Source: a virus
Virus record (IMG/VR): IMGVR_UViG_3300032006_000024
Coordinates: 1 to 41,036 of that record
DNA: 41,036 nucleotides
Direction: 5' to 3' (one strand)
Within the stretch, counting starts at the first letter, position 1. Every line of letters begins with the position of its first letter. Positions 8,701 through 19,040 of the stretch are shown here, piece after piece. Under the pieces are notes generated by a model. It was not told the origin of the DNA. It did no database searches and saw only the letters and a list, made by a program, of their open reading frames with translations. The position numbers and the translations under genes were made by a program.

Positions 8701-11700
8701 CAGGCACAGCACGTAGAATATTGATCCGAGATGGTTTAGAGGATCGTTTGCAAGAGGAATTTGATAAGTTAGGAACAGATTTTACAGCTACTGATTTCAC
8801 ACGAGCAGTCGCTAGAGTAAAAGCAGAGGTTTCTGCAAATGTAGATCAGAGGTTTTTAGATGATCTGGAGGCACAGGCAGGTTATCAAGCAACTATATTA
8901 CAAGCGGAAGGTGCAGGAGGATTACTCAAACTTGTTGGTGATGTAGATAGTAGTCGAGCAATAACATACGACCTGCATTTTAAGAATTTGAATGAGTCTT
9001 GGGCTGACATAAACAATGCGACTACTCCAGAAATAAGAACAATTATGATCCAGTCTATGTTCCAACAGGCTGACGACTTATGGAAACGACAAAACCAAAG
9101 GGAACTAACTTTATACAATACTTTAGAAAATAGTGTGAACGAGTTAGGTTTGAAACCTGATACTGCACCCCAGCTATTACGTAATGTAGAACTAAAACAC
9201 AAAGCCGATGCGGATTTTCATCAATTACGACAAAAAACATATGGCGAATATTTTGCTAAAGATAAGGGTGAAGGCGATTGGGAGAACGATGTACAAATTC
9301 CACTAGATGCAGCATATAAAGATATGATGAAAAAGCACCAGGTATACACAGAACGTATCAATAAATACTTGGTAGCTACAGTAAAGAAAGCGACTAATAA
9401 TAAAGCATACGCAGATGCTTTAGCTAATGCGCAACGTAATATGTTGCAATTCAATACCGATGACCAAATGCGTGTAATGGAATTTTGGAAATCTATTCGG
9501 GAAGGTGTATCCGATCAGACTCATGCCGAATTCCATGCCGAACGGATTAAGTTACGGACAAAAGCTATAGAAAGACATGATAGAGATCTGGCACAAGTAT
9601 TCGCAACAAGCCAAGCGGATATAAAAGCAGCCGATATTACCAGTACCGCTAAAACATCAACCCAGGAGGAACAGGTCCAAGCCTTAGAAATGCGTCAACC
9701 TGAACTAACAACGGCTGAGGCTACTGCTCAAGTAAAAGGCGATCAAGCAGGCAAACTACAAACTGATGGTAGTTATGTGCCTGAAAAAATAGATCCTAAT
9801 CCAGAACCTGCTAAAAGCGTAACACAACCTAAATGGAATTACGGTGATGACGCACCTGACGCTATTAGAACAAACTCATTGAATGATGTAGACGTAATGA
9901 GTCCACACGACTACAACGATTTAGTTGCAGTAGGTAATGAGATCGACCTAATAGATGTCGTGGCACGTACAATAGTAGAACGACCTCAAGATTATAAGGC
10001 GTTGGGATCAACACCTGAGGCAATATTACAAAAAGTTATTGCCAATACTGATATAGATACTAGAGTTTCTGATGAACAAGGTTTGTATAGATATGGCACG
10101 GTAGAGTTAGACGATAAACATACCACTATATATCAAATCGCTAGAGAGGCTGGTATAGATGAAGCTGATATAGCACGTTGGTATTCAGAACATATACAAG
10201 AACGTATTGATGATGGTCTGCAAGAGCCAATCACGAGGGCGTTCGCAGTTAGAGGAAGTAGCAGATATTCAGTAGATGTAGCCGACTCTTTAGCTATTGA
10301 TGTAACTGCATTCGATGCTTACAAGCGTGACAAAGGGATAGCTATTGAGATCTCTAAACACGACTTATGGCGACCATTAGATTATGGTGTTGTGGCAGAC
10401 CTGCCTCCAGCGTTACGTAATGCCTATATGGAATATATAGAGGCTAGTAAGAAGCTAGAAATTATGCGACAAAAGCCTGAATATTTGGCAGGCATGGAGG
10501 ATGCAAAACTCAAATTCGCTGAATTTAGCGATGACGTGGTGTCAGCCAAAGCTTATTTGGTGAGAGCAAAGGAAGCCTTTAGTGTAAGAGCTACTAAAGT
10601 ATGGGATGGTGAAAGCGCATGGGAAGTTGGTGATGTGGTTTTATTCGACTATTACCCAGGTCGGGCGATCGATCTAAGAGGGGGCGCAATACCGAAAGAT
10701 TACCATAGACCAGCAGTATTAGTAGCTATAGGCGAGTATGCTGATAACCATAATGCAGTATGGTTAGTTGACCAAAACTTTATATACAGAACTCCACTTG
10801 ATCAAAACGATGTATATATTATAAGACCTTACTACGAAGGTGGTGCGAGAGATCCCAACTTTGATGCCAAAAAACTACCTGACGGTACAGACGATCTAGG
10901 TAATGACCTTGCTAGAGCATTAGACGAAGGTGGCATGGAAGCCGTCAACAAGATCATTGATCCTGAACTAAAAGCTGCTAGAGATATTGTTAGTAATGAT
11001 AAAGAAATCAATGATGCTACTAATGAAATGGCAAAGGAAGTGGTGGTTACAGAAGCTGTTGACGCTCCTCAGGGTGGACTAGGTGGAATAGCGTCAGATC
11101 CAGCATGGCTGGAAACAGAATTAAAACCTCTTATTCAAAATTTAGGTAATAAACAGTTACAAACGCAGTATGACGAACTGGTAACAACGCAGATAGTTAG
11201 AACTGCACAGGGTGAGCCTATGATAGCCATCCATGTAGAGGGTATTACCAAAAAACAAAAAGACCTTATCGTAAAACTAATGGACGAAATAGGTTATCAA
11301 CCAAATTCTAAAATATATCTGCAAACCAAAGCTGGCTCTAAAGATTCCTTTGATGTTTATGCACCTGCTCCTGAAACAGGTGGTCCACAAGCTCCTTCTG
11401 TTGAAGCTATACGTTCCTGGCGCACTCGTGCTGACGTACAAGAACAACTACGAGCTACATTAGCTGATAGACCTGCTCCTGAACCAGAACCCAAGATGGA
11501 TGTTTTCGAACAGGCTAAGTTGGATCGAAAGCACAACGAGAGCGTATTAGAGGATCTAGCAGTAGAGGCTATGGGAGCTTATATTGTAGGTCGAGAGCCT
11601 GATTGGGACTCTGGTGGCGTAACAATACAGCTTGATCAAGCTAATCCACTACGAGATACTGTAGGTGTATATATTGGTCGTGACGCATATCGTTATAACG

Positions 11701-14700
11701 ATTTGCGTAAAACTACGTTTGACCAAGCAAAAGCATCGGTTGAGGAGTTTTTGCAGAGCAAAGGCTTTGAAAAAACTGGTGAAACAACAAAAGTTGATCG
11801 TAATTATTCCAGGGTACAAAAAAGATGGGATGAAGCTACGCAACAAATGCGTGTTGTGTCTGGTAGACGTGAAAATGTTAGGGAAACTGTAACAGGTGAT
11901 GTATGGAAAATAAATGCTCCTGAATATCGAGTAAAAATAGCACTTGAGAAACCAGGTGTTCCACAAGCAACAACTTTTACTGGTACTGATGGTCAAGTAG
12001 AAGCTGTAATGACGTTACTTGATGCTCGTGCTAGATCGGCTGTAAGTAGACGTGAGGTTGCAGATGTTGACGAATGGTATGCCCATAGATTTGCAGGTGT
12101 AACTAAAGATCCACCAACTACTGGTGATGTTGTGTTACAGGGAACGGAGAAAGGCGCAGTTACATTCCTGGAGGATGGCAGGGCTCTCTTGCATATGATG
12201 AGTCAGTCAGATGTAAGTACAGCAGTACATGAGATTGGGCATGTATTTAGACGTGAACTTGAAGGAGACGGATTCCTGGGGAATTCTATTTTGCAGGAGG
12301 ATCTGGCAATAGCTGCAGAATGGTCAGGTGCTACTTTTGTTAGCCAAGATCCAATACTTGGACCTAAATACGACTGGTCTGTTGAGGCAGAGGAAAAATT
12401 TGCACGTGGGTTTGAAAAATATTTATCCGAAGGTAAAGCTCCCAACTCTAGTTTAGAAATAGTATTTGAACAACTAAAACGCTGGTTACGTAACATTTAT
12501 AAAAGTATTGTCAATTCTCCATTAGAGGATGAACTATCACCTGCAATGCGAGACTTGTTTGATCGGTTATTAAATGATTATCCTGATCTAGCTGGTGTTA
12601 CTGGAAACTCTGTAAAAGGGTGGGGATCTGATCCTAATAAACAATACGATCTGAAATGGCGTATTGTAGAAGGCAGAGACATTATTGCTAGTCACCATCC
12701 ACCAGAGTCTGTTTTAACTACCATGAAGCGCAATCCAAAGTATGCTCAAGAATATCAACCAAGACAACGTGGGCGACAGGCTAGTACAGATCAAGTATTA
12801 AACATCTCTAAACAGTTAAGTGCTGACGAACTACTAAAAGACACCAATAGTATTCTTGAAGGTTCACCAATTATTACACCAGAAGGTCAAATATTAAGTG
12901 GTAATGTACGTTACCTTGCGTGGCTTTTCGGAGCAAAACAGTATCCAGCAGGTGTTGAAAGTGCAAATGTGGAGAAATATACAGCCGAACTAAATAAGTT
13001 ATTTAGCGGTGATGTTAGCGCATATGGCATAACGGATTATGAGCCTGGTATGTTTGAAATGCCAATGTTAGTACGTGTACTAAATAACCGAAAATTGATC
13101 CCAGACTTTGTACGTGAAGCTAATGTATCAACTGTACAGGTTATGTCTAGAGTAGAAACGGCTGTTGCGGACGCAGCCAGAATAAGCGATGAGTCTCTGC
13201 GTAAATTACATATAGATGCTACTGGTAATATGGACGCAACGTTTCGTAGTGCAAAAAACAGAGATTTTGTTAAATCGTTTATAGAAGGTATACCTGAGAC
13301 AGAGCGTGCTGCTTTATTCGATGCGACAGGTATGAAGTTAACTAGTGATGCTATCAACAGACTAACGGCTGCAGTATTTGCAAAGGCTATACCAGGCGAA
13401 ACAGGTGTACGATTAGCTAATTCTATATTTGAAACTAATGAGTTAGGTGTAAAAAATATCACTACGGCTGTAGTGAGACAAGCTGGTAATATTGCTGACA
13501 TAGAGGCATTGGCTAGAACCAATAATATAAGACCCGATTTAGTTATTGCTGAGGATATAGGCAAGTCTGTCCTTAAATTGCAAGAGATCAAACAAAGCTC
13601 CAATTCGAATGTACAGGATTATCTTGATCAATCGGCTCTGTTTGGGGATGAGCTTAACGCATTCCAAAAAGAATTACTTACGGATTTCAATAATCATGCT
13701 AGAAGTGAGAAAAAAGTCCGAACTATCTTGAAGCATTATTACGAATTAGTTAAGAAAGAGCCTGCACCACAGCAGACTCAAATGCTGGAAATACCTAATA
13801 ATTCCAAACCAGCCTTATGGGAACGTGCTAAGGATCTGATGAAACAAGAGCTTGATCCACCACCAGCATCACAGGACGTACTATTCCAACGTGGCGAAGT
13901 CAAGAATTTATACGCATCACACAATTTGAGTGTAGAACGTGTAAATCAAGCTATGGCTTTAGGTGGTTTTCCTAGCCCTAGTATTGCTATACATAAGTCG
14001 GAGTTAGGACATACTGGTTTTGGCAACGTCACCATTATTTTCAAAAAGGACGTAGTCGATCCACAAAAAGGTGCATGGGTTTACGAAAGGGATGCCTACA
14101 GCAAAAGAGGAGCAATACCAGCTTATCCACGAGTAAAGATGAAGGATTATGACGCTTTGACAGCTAGAATGCGACCTGCATATGAGGCTATCGGACGTAA
14201 ATACTGGGATGAGGGAGGCGGCTTTCAGGAAAATTTGATCGGAAATATCGATGAAGGTGGGCTATGGAATGTAAATAAACAACAAGCCATCGAAAAAGCA
14301 TTGATGATGGATACTATAAAATATATGTACATGATGGAAACCAATCGATTACCAGAGGCTATTTCTTTAGAGCGAATGAATAGTTTGGAAGAGGGTGATC
14401 GAATAATTTCATACTATGTAAAAGTTCAGGATGGAAAAACATCTCCGTTAACATCAAACGATAAATTAGAGGTACTTAACTATTATAAAACAAAGGATTG
14501 GATTGATCGCGGTTTTTTCGATGCTATGGAAAAAGGCTCACAAATAAAGTTTAAAGATGCTGTTTATCGGAAACACTATGAGGTAATTAAAGATCCTGCT
14601 GAGTTGCACAAAAAGGCGGTTGAACACCCAGATCCATTTTTTAAAGGTGGGCAGTATATGTCTCCTGATATAGTTATTAAAGATGTAGCTAACAAAGGTG

Positions 14701-17700
14701 GCGTAAAAAATGATATAGAGAAGGCACGTGCGTTACTCTGGCAAGGTTGGTTGGATGGGCTAAACACTCAAACTTTTGACGTGTCTACTAACGCAGTAAC
14801 CTATAGCGTAGCAGACAATCCTATATTCGCAGGGTCATTGGAGCGTGGCAGAATTAAGTATGGAACACCTGATTATATTAACTACGTACAAGAAACAATA
14901 GGTTCTATGTTTGGTCCACCTCGCATTAAAGTACAAGGCGAATGGCGACCATATACTTTGAATAATGTAGTTTTAGCTAAAGGTCTGCCAAAACCTGGTC
15001 GGGAAATTGAAGGAATGTCCGAAGGTAAGGTACGTGCTTTGTCTGCACGTAGGTTTACTAGCGTACACCAAATACGCAAATATAGCGATCAACTACAACC
15101 TTCCGATATAGTCCAAGAGTATATAGGCGACACTAGAGGTTTATATTCGGAAGTAACGAAAATACGAAAACAGCATAAAATTTATCACCATGATGAGGAT
15201 CTTGTAATGGAAACTATCGCTGAGTTCAATCAAGCGGTAATGGGCAAGAGGACTGCCTCACTTGCAGTTTCTGATATTGATGCACAGCGTAGGGTAATGA
15301 AAAGTATATTACGCAGAAACGGTTATGAGCTTTTTGAAGATCCTCAATCTATTGATGACTTCCAATTAACTATGGAAGGAGATCGATTTTACATTCGGGG
15401 CGTATCACCGACACAAATTGATAAAGCAATAGAATTGGCTAAAGTTATACGTGAAACTCCTGCACGCTATTTTGAGGCTATACCACATCGTGCTGTCCGA
15501 TTTGATGAAGTAGCTGCTATGGTAGTACCACATGATACACCTCAAACTACTATCGACGGACTTAAGCGTAGAGGTATAGAAATAAAAACATATAATGCTA
15601 ATGATAAAGCCTCACGTATAAAAGCTGTTAGGTCAACATATTCTAAACCTGATGTATTGTTCCAGGTAGCAGGCGAGAAAAACACAAACGCAACTCATCA
15701 ATTAGATCCAATAAAGATGGGTCAACAAGTAGCGGATGATCCTGATCGTTTCCAGACCATTAAGTTTGCAGATGGTCGAGAGGCAATCATTCTAGGTAAA
15801 CTTAGCCCTAAACCTGATGATGATATTGTACAGATCGTAAGACCAATAGCCGAAAGCATTTTGGTGCGTTTTGTGGATGAGCCAGAACCTCGTACTATTA
15901 AACTGTCAGGCGATGAACTGGTGCGTGAATACTCTAGGAGTGGCGCAGGTGCAGAAGGTCAGCCATTTGCAATGAAAGAGGTACAGCTTACTGGTGATCT
16001 AGTGCCTGGTACGATAGACCGAATGGGTTATCAACCTGTACCGTATGGTAATGCTATGGAGGAAATGCAGTATCAGACTATGCCTCTATTAGACGATATG
16101 GTAAATATGGCACAGACCAAGAATGGTGTTATGGATACGGTCAATTCTGGTAATTTTATACGAAGTCTAGAACCAGCCGAAGCCAAGCAATTTGCTGATT
16201 GGTTGCGTAAACAACAGGGTAACATGGCTGAAAGTAAACTGTTGTCTATGAAATGGGGCGAGTACAAACGAGATGCTGCTCTATTGAATTATGGACGTAG
16301 ATATAATCAAAATCACTACTTAGGTTTAGTTGCACCATATGAGTTCTGGCTAACTACTAGTATGCGTAAGTGGGCAATACATTCTATTGATCGACCTAAA
16401 TGGTTAGCAGCTTATTATCGTATGAATAAATTCTTACATACGCAGGTACAACAACCAGATTTCCCAGACCGTTTGGCAGGTAGAGTAAAGATACCGTTAC
16501 CTTTCTTGCCAGACTGGATGGGCGGTGGAATGTGGATAAACCCAGGCGATATAGGCTTGCCGTTTGGTAGATTTTTATGGCCGTTTGAAGCACGACAACG
16601 TAGCCAGGAGCAGACCACTATGAAAGCCAATCGGCAACTGTACGATATGCTTGAGGATGGTAAGATCACACAGACCGAATTTGATACAGCTATGGAAAGT
16701 CGTTCAGGACAAGTTTATGATCGGGCAGTAGAAAATGCTCAAGCAGAGGATTCAAATTTGCGCTTTGACGCATTTGACTGGTCTACGATGACGGCATCTC
16801 CTCATGTACCCCTAATGTGGGCGTATCAGTACCTTAGAGGCACGCCAGAAAGAATTGGACCTCTACCTATGACAAGACAACTTAAAGCCATATCTGCGCT
16901 TCTAGGGATCGGTGGACCAGGCGGTGTAAATATCGAGGAAAACCTAAGACGTAAATTTGATTTACCAATTTATGATCAGTGGGACGATTATCGTATAGAT
17001 CGAGCGTTATCCGACATGGCTGCCGAAGGATTGATAAGTGTCAACGAAGCTAAAATAGCGATGATCGAAAAACGTGGTGATATATATTTACAGGCTGTAC
17101 AGCGTTCAGCAGAACAGGTTGGTGCAGGCACATTGAATGCGTTCATATTTGGTAGTTCAGGACAACTATATCCAGAAGGTGAACGTAGGCAACGAGTATT
17201 GAAAAAACTAATGAGTGCAGCTTGGGCAGCGCAGGAAGGTGGCGACACAGAAGCAATAAGTAGGTTCTTTGATGCTTATCCTGAATATGAAGCCAGGTTA
17301 GCCTTATTTGATGACAAAGACGAAAGATTACGCAATTTCTTGGTAGATAATGTATGGAACAAATGGTTTGATTTACCAAAGCTATACAAAAAACAACTTA
17401 AGGATCAACTTGGCGACACTTTCTCTAACTCATTTATAAAAAAACCAGAGGATGGATCAAAGCGAGATTACAGTGTTATTCCGCTTGAAACACTAGCGAT
17501 GTGGGCTAAAGCGATTGGTTCTTATATTCCAGACGTACCTGAATTAGAGGATATTGGCAAAATACCAATCGAATATGCACCATATGAAATGGCAGTATTA
17601 TATGATCAGTATGGTGCGGAACGAGCTGCGCTATTAGAAGCATTTGGTGTCGAAGGCGCAAATCTAAATGAACAGTGGGATAATTGGCACAAGCTAAATG

Positions 17701-19040
17701 AGCAATATTTTGATCTCAAAGAAGCTAAGGAGACTAGTCCTGAGCAGGTAGAGATTGATAAATTGATCGAAAAGGACGTACCTAACTTTGCCGATCTGGA
17801 GGAGGACTACTATAGAATACCTGCTGTAAATCAAAAGCGTGCTGTCAAAGATTTATTATGGCCGAATGCGGATGTACTGTGGGAACAGTATTTTGACATT
17901 CCAAAGGACTCCAGGATAACTATTAGCGAAACTCCACCTGCATCACTAGATCCAGCATATAACGAGTATTATGCAGAACAAACCCAACTATTCCCTGACA
18001 TTGGTACGGTCTATGACGCTTACTACGATATGCAATCTGTCAAGGAATTTTATGCTATACGTGATGCTAAATGGGCAAACTATGGCGCAGATATGGGCGA
18101 GTACGGTGTACTAAAAAACAATGCTATATCCTGGCGACAGGAAAATTGGCCGAATGCTGCTGCAATGGAAATTGAATATTACACACTAAAGAATAGTGGT
18201 GCATCAAAAGAACAACTACGTAATTATAGATCCACACACTCTGAACTAATGAGCTACTGGTCAGAGAAAAACAAAGACGATTCTCCGCATACTATAGCTA
18301 AGGACTTTAGAGAGGAAAAGGGACTAATTGAGGTCTGGAACTTCACTGAGGAGTGGGATCGGACACATCCTGATAAGGTGGCATATGAAGCAGATCATCC
18401 CGAAATGCAACAACATCGAGATTGGAAAGCTAAATGGGGTGGTCGCAATCCTGAACTAATGGCATTCCTTCAAGAACATCCACGTAGACGTAGAAGTGAG
18501 CGATCACTGTACTATGAAAAAAATCTCAAAGAGTTAGGAGATTGGGACGATGCGTTTGATGAAAAGCACCCTGAGATCCAAAAGTTCCTTGATGATAACC
18601 CTGAATTAGAGGAGGCTTGGGAAATTGAACGTGACTGGCAAGATGCAAATCCAATGAAAGTACAAACGCTCAAGGCAGCTAGTGATGCTTCTGACGAATT
18701 CTTGGAAGCTAATCCAGTTCTAAATGCAGTTTGGGATAATAAACGTAAATGGTTAGAGGAATATCCTGAGTTGGAGCAGTATGTAGAGACTACTCCTGTT
18801 GAGGAAATCGCTGAAACAGTAGATGAATTATTTACACACAACCCAGCACTATCACGTATGTGGGTTATTGGATTGATGGGCGGTGGTCTAAGCGATGCAA
18901 CAATAAGAGCTTTGCGTGGCGAATGGGAACTTAGTGGAAGCACTGAGCCGTTTGAAATATGGTTAGCTGAAAAATCCGATGGTGCGATGCTACAAATGGC
19001 TGGTAGTATGCCAGAGCAAGAGGTAGCAGTAACAAACTAG
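5799..19040 (+). CDS. Giant polyvalent-type virion protein, 4413 aa
   Basis: One uninterrupted frame of 13.2 kb. Seen in order: a charged N-terminus; glycine-rich hydrophobic segments at about 210-250 and 325-366 that could insert in a membrane; a PNPAYYMNNLLNG segment near 756; a zincin motif HEIGH (H2144, E2145, H2148) followed by EEKFARGFEKYL, as in metallopeptidase domains of polyvalent proteins; a ddrB-ParB-like domain at about 2285-2660 (IIASHHPP, LQ-type QPRQRGRQAS segment, SGNVRY); a large-polyvalent-protein-type domain from 2700 to 3180 opening with ASHNLSVERVNQAMALGGF; an aromatic conserved block near 3497-3597 (APYEFWLTTSMRKW); and helical W/HPE repeats at 3927-4344. DVLFQ occurs near two domain borders. 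Position between portal and scaffold suggests a packaged, ejected protein that acts in the host early; this is inference. No RNA polymerase motifs were found. Confidence 0.85.
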   Translation: MPRTTDKDEAAQILKEYKPKSPKKITRADGKTAYEIKGGNIAFLDDDIRDAGVLVYKGTNRKVSASVVDAWRERSSSNLSKAVYKPDIPKIVAESKAEQAKKGREGGWPSPDVEAERQQREWERSDDKPPEFTVTKTPGPQSSIGDVLRFLGEDGQLPPPQTVEQLLESLPEDQRGVAFGLPLLQPDPDKLPWQQDTLRQAYAAAMSSTVGKAASVVLSGVGMGALGLVTLGPVGAVAAGTAGIAMGVAAQWSRSESDFDNDSWWWKAMSHLDVGVHQIEKALGFAWQSGLSLADPEEYGTFVELLKNREAAWEAGILIPEVVPMSHRVSLGVGLGAGFTAGPQRYIWGGVGGLIGAGLDLVLGQEVIMDSDEVFVDYDLDPAVGGITPIIEARNKIAEISALDIPEEEQEELINLTLAEIEARFGLPGQMRELAFQFSPFDPLEHMMLGQRKVIQAAAKVKGNQLLAEVAAKNKGGWIDVTNQYRIQQRNLEPLRLGTEIGDEIGAAEKLLLGSDLQIAREGKFEAKLHHKLFGLTPGSRARELVNSTHDHLSATLSSVELDEAFPHVTHQMIKRMTNAPTQLQGDFPEAGNLANTVYGRVVQRVLENGALAKVETLLGNWDYHKPFAELVDDIAVKLDVDREIVMERVIKGEADAVLSQYSNKLSQRGEQIKEIQRLGDQTGLLKPVEVNAKTLTENVKAFKQEGVPYTLDMYRSALYSAVADGAAEWGISLFGVKPYGFGTQLAATTKALESLILLTPNPAYYMNNLLNGLVTLPARGIHSFRNLFMGKKALVDKMSEYGAIPARMTAGIGQAGLPDAFGGNAGLDKAVSNALNIIGKAEQPQGGLPTKVLHKAQKGIQTFAEKVPTFMNMGKAAQTTEQWQSAYAVMTGFEEMWSQVHRLGVGVDHMPPSLSEALGDTAVNAIYQAVLDGKNPAEIGKAILNEPQKISPTRFYEAIDKQRGFEPGTARRILIRDGLEDRLQEEFDKLGTDFTATDFTRAVARVKAEVSANVDQRFLDDLEAQAGYQATILQAEGAGGLLKLVGDVDSSRAITYDLHFKNLNESWADINNATTPEIRTIMIQSMFQQADDLWKRQNQRELTLYNTLENSVNELGLKPDTAPQLLRNVELKHKADADFHQLRQKTYGEYFAKDKGEGDWENDVQIPLDAAYKDMMKKHQVYTERINKYLVATVKKATNNKAYADALANAQRNMLQFNTDDQMRVMEFWKSIREGVSDQTHAEFHAERIKLRTKAIERHDRDLAQVFATSQADIKAADITSTAKTSTQEEQVQALEMRQPELTTAEATAQVKGDQAGKLQTDGSYVPEKIDPNPEPAKSVTQPKWNYGDDAPDAIRTNSLNDVDVMSPHDYNDLVAVGNEIDLIDVVARTIVERPQDYKALGSTPEAILQKVIANTDIDTRVSDEQGLYRYGTVELDDKHTTIYQIAREAGIDEADIARWYSEHIQERIDDGLQEPITRAFAVRGSSRYSVDVADSLAIDVTAFDAYKRDKGIAIEISKHDLWRPLDYGVVADLPPALRNAYMEYIEASKKLEIMRQKPEYLAGMEDAKLKFAEFSDDVVSAKAYLVRAKEAFSVRATKVWDGESAWEVGDVVLFDYYPGRAIDLRGGAIPKDYHRPAVLVAIGEYADNHNAVWLVDQNFIYRTPLDQNDVYIIRPYYEGGARDPNFDAKKLPDGTDDLGNDLARALDEGGMEAVNKIIDPELKAARDIVSNDKEINDATNEMAKEVVVTEAVDAPQGGLGGIASDPAWLETELKPLIQNLGNKQLQTQYDELVTTQIVRTAQGEPMIAIHVEGITKKQKDLIVKLMDEIGYQPNSKIYLQTKAGSKDSFDVYAPAPETGGPQAPSVEAIRSWRTRADVQEQLRATLADRPAPEPEPKMDVFEQAKLDRKHNESVLEDLAVEAMGAYIVGREPDWDSGGVTIQLDQANPLRDTVGVYIGRDAYRYNDLRKTTFDQAKASVEEFLQSKGFEKTGETTKVDRNYSRVQKRWDEATQQMRVVSGRRENVRETVTGDVWKINAPEYRVKIALEKPGVPQATTFTGTDGQVEAVMTLLDARARSAVSRREVADVDEWYAHRFAGVTKDPPTTGDVVLQGTEKGAVTFLEDGRALLHMMSQSDVSTAVHEIGHVFRRELEGDGFLGNSILQEDLAIAAEWSGATFVSQDPILGPKYDWSVEAEEKFARGFEKYLSEGKAPNSSLEIVFEQLKRWLRNIYKSIVNSPLEDELSPAMRDLFDRLLNDYPDLAGVTGNSVKGWGSDPNKQYDLKWRIVEGRDIIASHHPPESVLTTMKRNPKYAQEYQPRQRGRQASTDQVLNISKQLSADELLKDTNSILEGSPIITPEGQILSGNVRYLAWLFGAKQYPAGVESANVEKYTAELNKLFSGDVSAYGITDYEPGMFEMPMLVRVLNNRKLIPDFVREANVSTVQVMSRVETAVADAARISDESLRKLHIDATGNMDATFRSAKNRDFVKSFIEGIPETERAALFDATGMKLTSDAINRLTAAVFAKAIPGETGVRLANSIFETNELGVKNITTAVVRQAGNIADIEALARTNNIRPDLVIAEDIGKSVLKLQEIKQSSNSNVQDYLDQSALFGDELNAFQKELLTDFNNHARSEKKVRTILKHYYELVKKEPAPQQTQMLEIPNNSKPALWERAKDLMKQELDPPPASQDVLFQRGEVKNLYASHNLSVERVNQAMALGGFPSPSIAIHKSELGHTGFGNVTIIFKKDVVDPQKGAWVYERDAYSKRGAIPAYPRVKMKDYDALTARMRPAYEAIGRKYWDEGGGFQENLIGNIDEGGLWNVNKQQAIEKALMMDTIKYMYMMETNRLPEAISLERMNSLEEGDRIISYYVKVQDGKTSPLTSNDKLEVLNYYKTKDWIDRGFFDAMEKGSQIKFKDAVYRKHYEVIKDPAELHKKAVEHPDPFFKGGQYMSPDIVIKDVANKGGVKNDIEKARALLWQGWLDGLNTQTFDVSTNAVTYSVADNPIFAGSLERGRIKYGTPDYINYVQETIGSMFGPPRIKVQGEWRPYTLNNVVLAKGLPKPGREIEGMSEGKVRALSARRFTSVHQIRKYSDQLQPSDIVQEYIGDTRGLYSEVTKIRKQHKIYHHDEDLVMETIAEFNQAVMGKRTASLAVSDIDAQRRVMKSILRRNGYELFEDPQSIDDFQLTMEGDRFYIRGVSPTQIDKAIELAKVIRETPARYFEAIPHRAVRFDEVAAMVVPHDTPQTTIDGLKRRGIEIKTYNANDKASRIKAVRSTYSKPDVLFQVAGEKNTNATHQLDPIKMGQQVADDPDRFQTIKFADGREAIILGKLSPKPDDDIVQIVRPIAESILVRFVDEPEPRTIKLSGDELVREYSRSGAGAEGQPFAMKEVQLTGDLVPGTIDRMGYQPVPYGNAMEEMQYQTMPLLDDMVNMAQTKNGVMDTVNSGNFIRSLEPAEAKQFADWLRKQQGNMAESKLLSMKWGEYKRDAALLNYGRRYNQNHYLGLVAPYEFWLTTSMRKWAIHSIDRPKWLAAYYRMNKFLHTQVQQPDFPDRLAGRVKIPLPFLPDWMGGGMWINPGDIGLPFGRFLWPFEARQRSQEQTTMKANRQLYDMLEDGKITQTEFDTAMESRSGQVYDRAVENAQAEDSNLRFDAFDWSTMTASPHVPLMWAYQYLRGTPERIGPLPMTRQLKAISALLGIGGPGGVNIEENLRRKFDLPIYDQWDDYRIDRALSDMAAEGLISVNEAKIAMIEKRGDIYLQAVQRSAEQVGAGTLNAFIFGSSGQLYPEGERRQRVLKKLMSAAWAAQEGGDTEAISRFFDAYPEYEARLALFDDKDERLRNFLVDNVWNKWFDLPKLYKKQLKDQLGDTFSNSFIKKPEDGSKRDYSVIPLETLAMWAKAIGSYIPDVPELEDIGKIPIEYAPYEMAVLYDQYGAERAALLEAFGVEGANLNEQWDNWHKLNEQYFDLKEAKETSPEQVEIDKLIEKDVPNFADLEEDYYRIPAVNQKRAVKDLLWPNADVLWEQYFDIPKDSRITISETPPASLDPAYNEYYAEQTQLFPDIGTVYDAYYDMQSVKEFYAIRDAKWANYGADMGEYGVLKNNAISWRQENWPNAAAMEIEYYTLKNSGASKEQLRNYRSTHSELMSYWSEKNKDDSPHTIAKDFREEKGLIEVWNFTEEWDRTHPDKVAYEADHPEMQQHRDWKAKWGGRNPELMAFLQEHPRRRRSERSLYYEKNLKELGDWDDAFDEKHPEIQKFLDDNPELEEAWEIERDWQDANPMKVQTLKAASDASDEFLEANPVLNAVWDNKRKWLEEYPELEQYVETTPVEEIAETVDELFTHNPALSRMWVIGLMGGGLSDATIRALRGEWELSGSTEPFEIWLAEKSDGAMLQMAGSMPEQEVAVTN

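Noticed and set aside
13037-13603. 188-codon ORF on the - strand
   Set aside because: It lies fully inside the giant gene, which has convincing domains there (ddrB-ParB-like). Antisense frames are kept open by the codon use of the + strand gene.
18512-18943. 143-codon ORF on the - strand
   Set aside because: Serine-rich product, antisense to the C-terminal repeats of the giant gene.
5799-19040. N4-like virion RNA polymerase in the giant protein
   Set aside because: Size and position resemble the N4 case, but I could not find the T7-type polymerase motifs, and the recognised domains are of polyvalent type.
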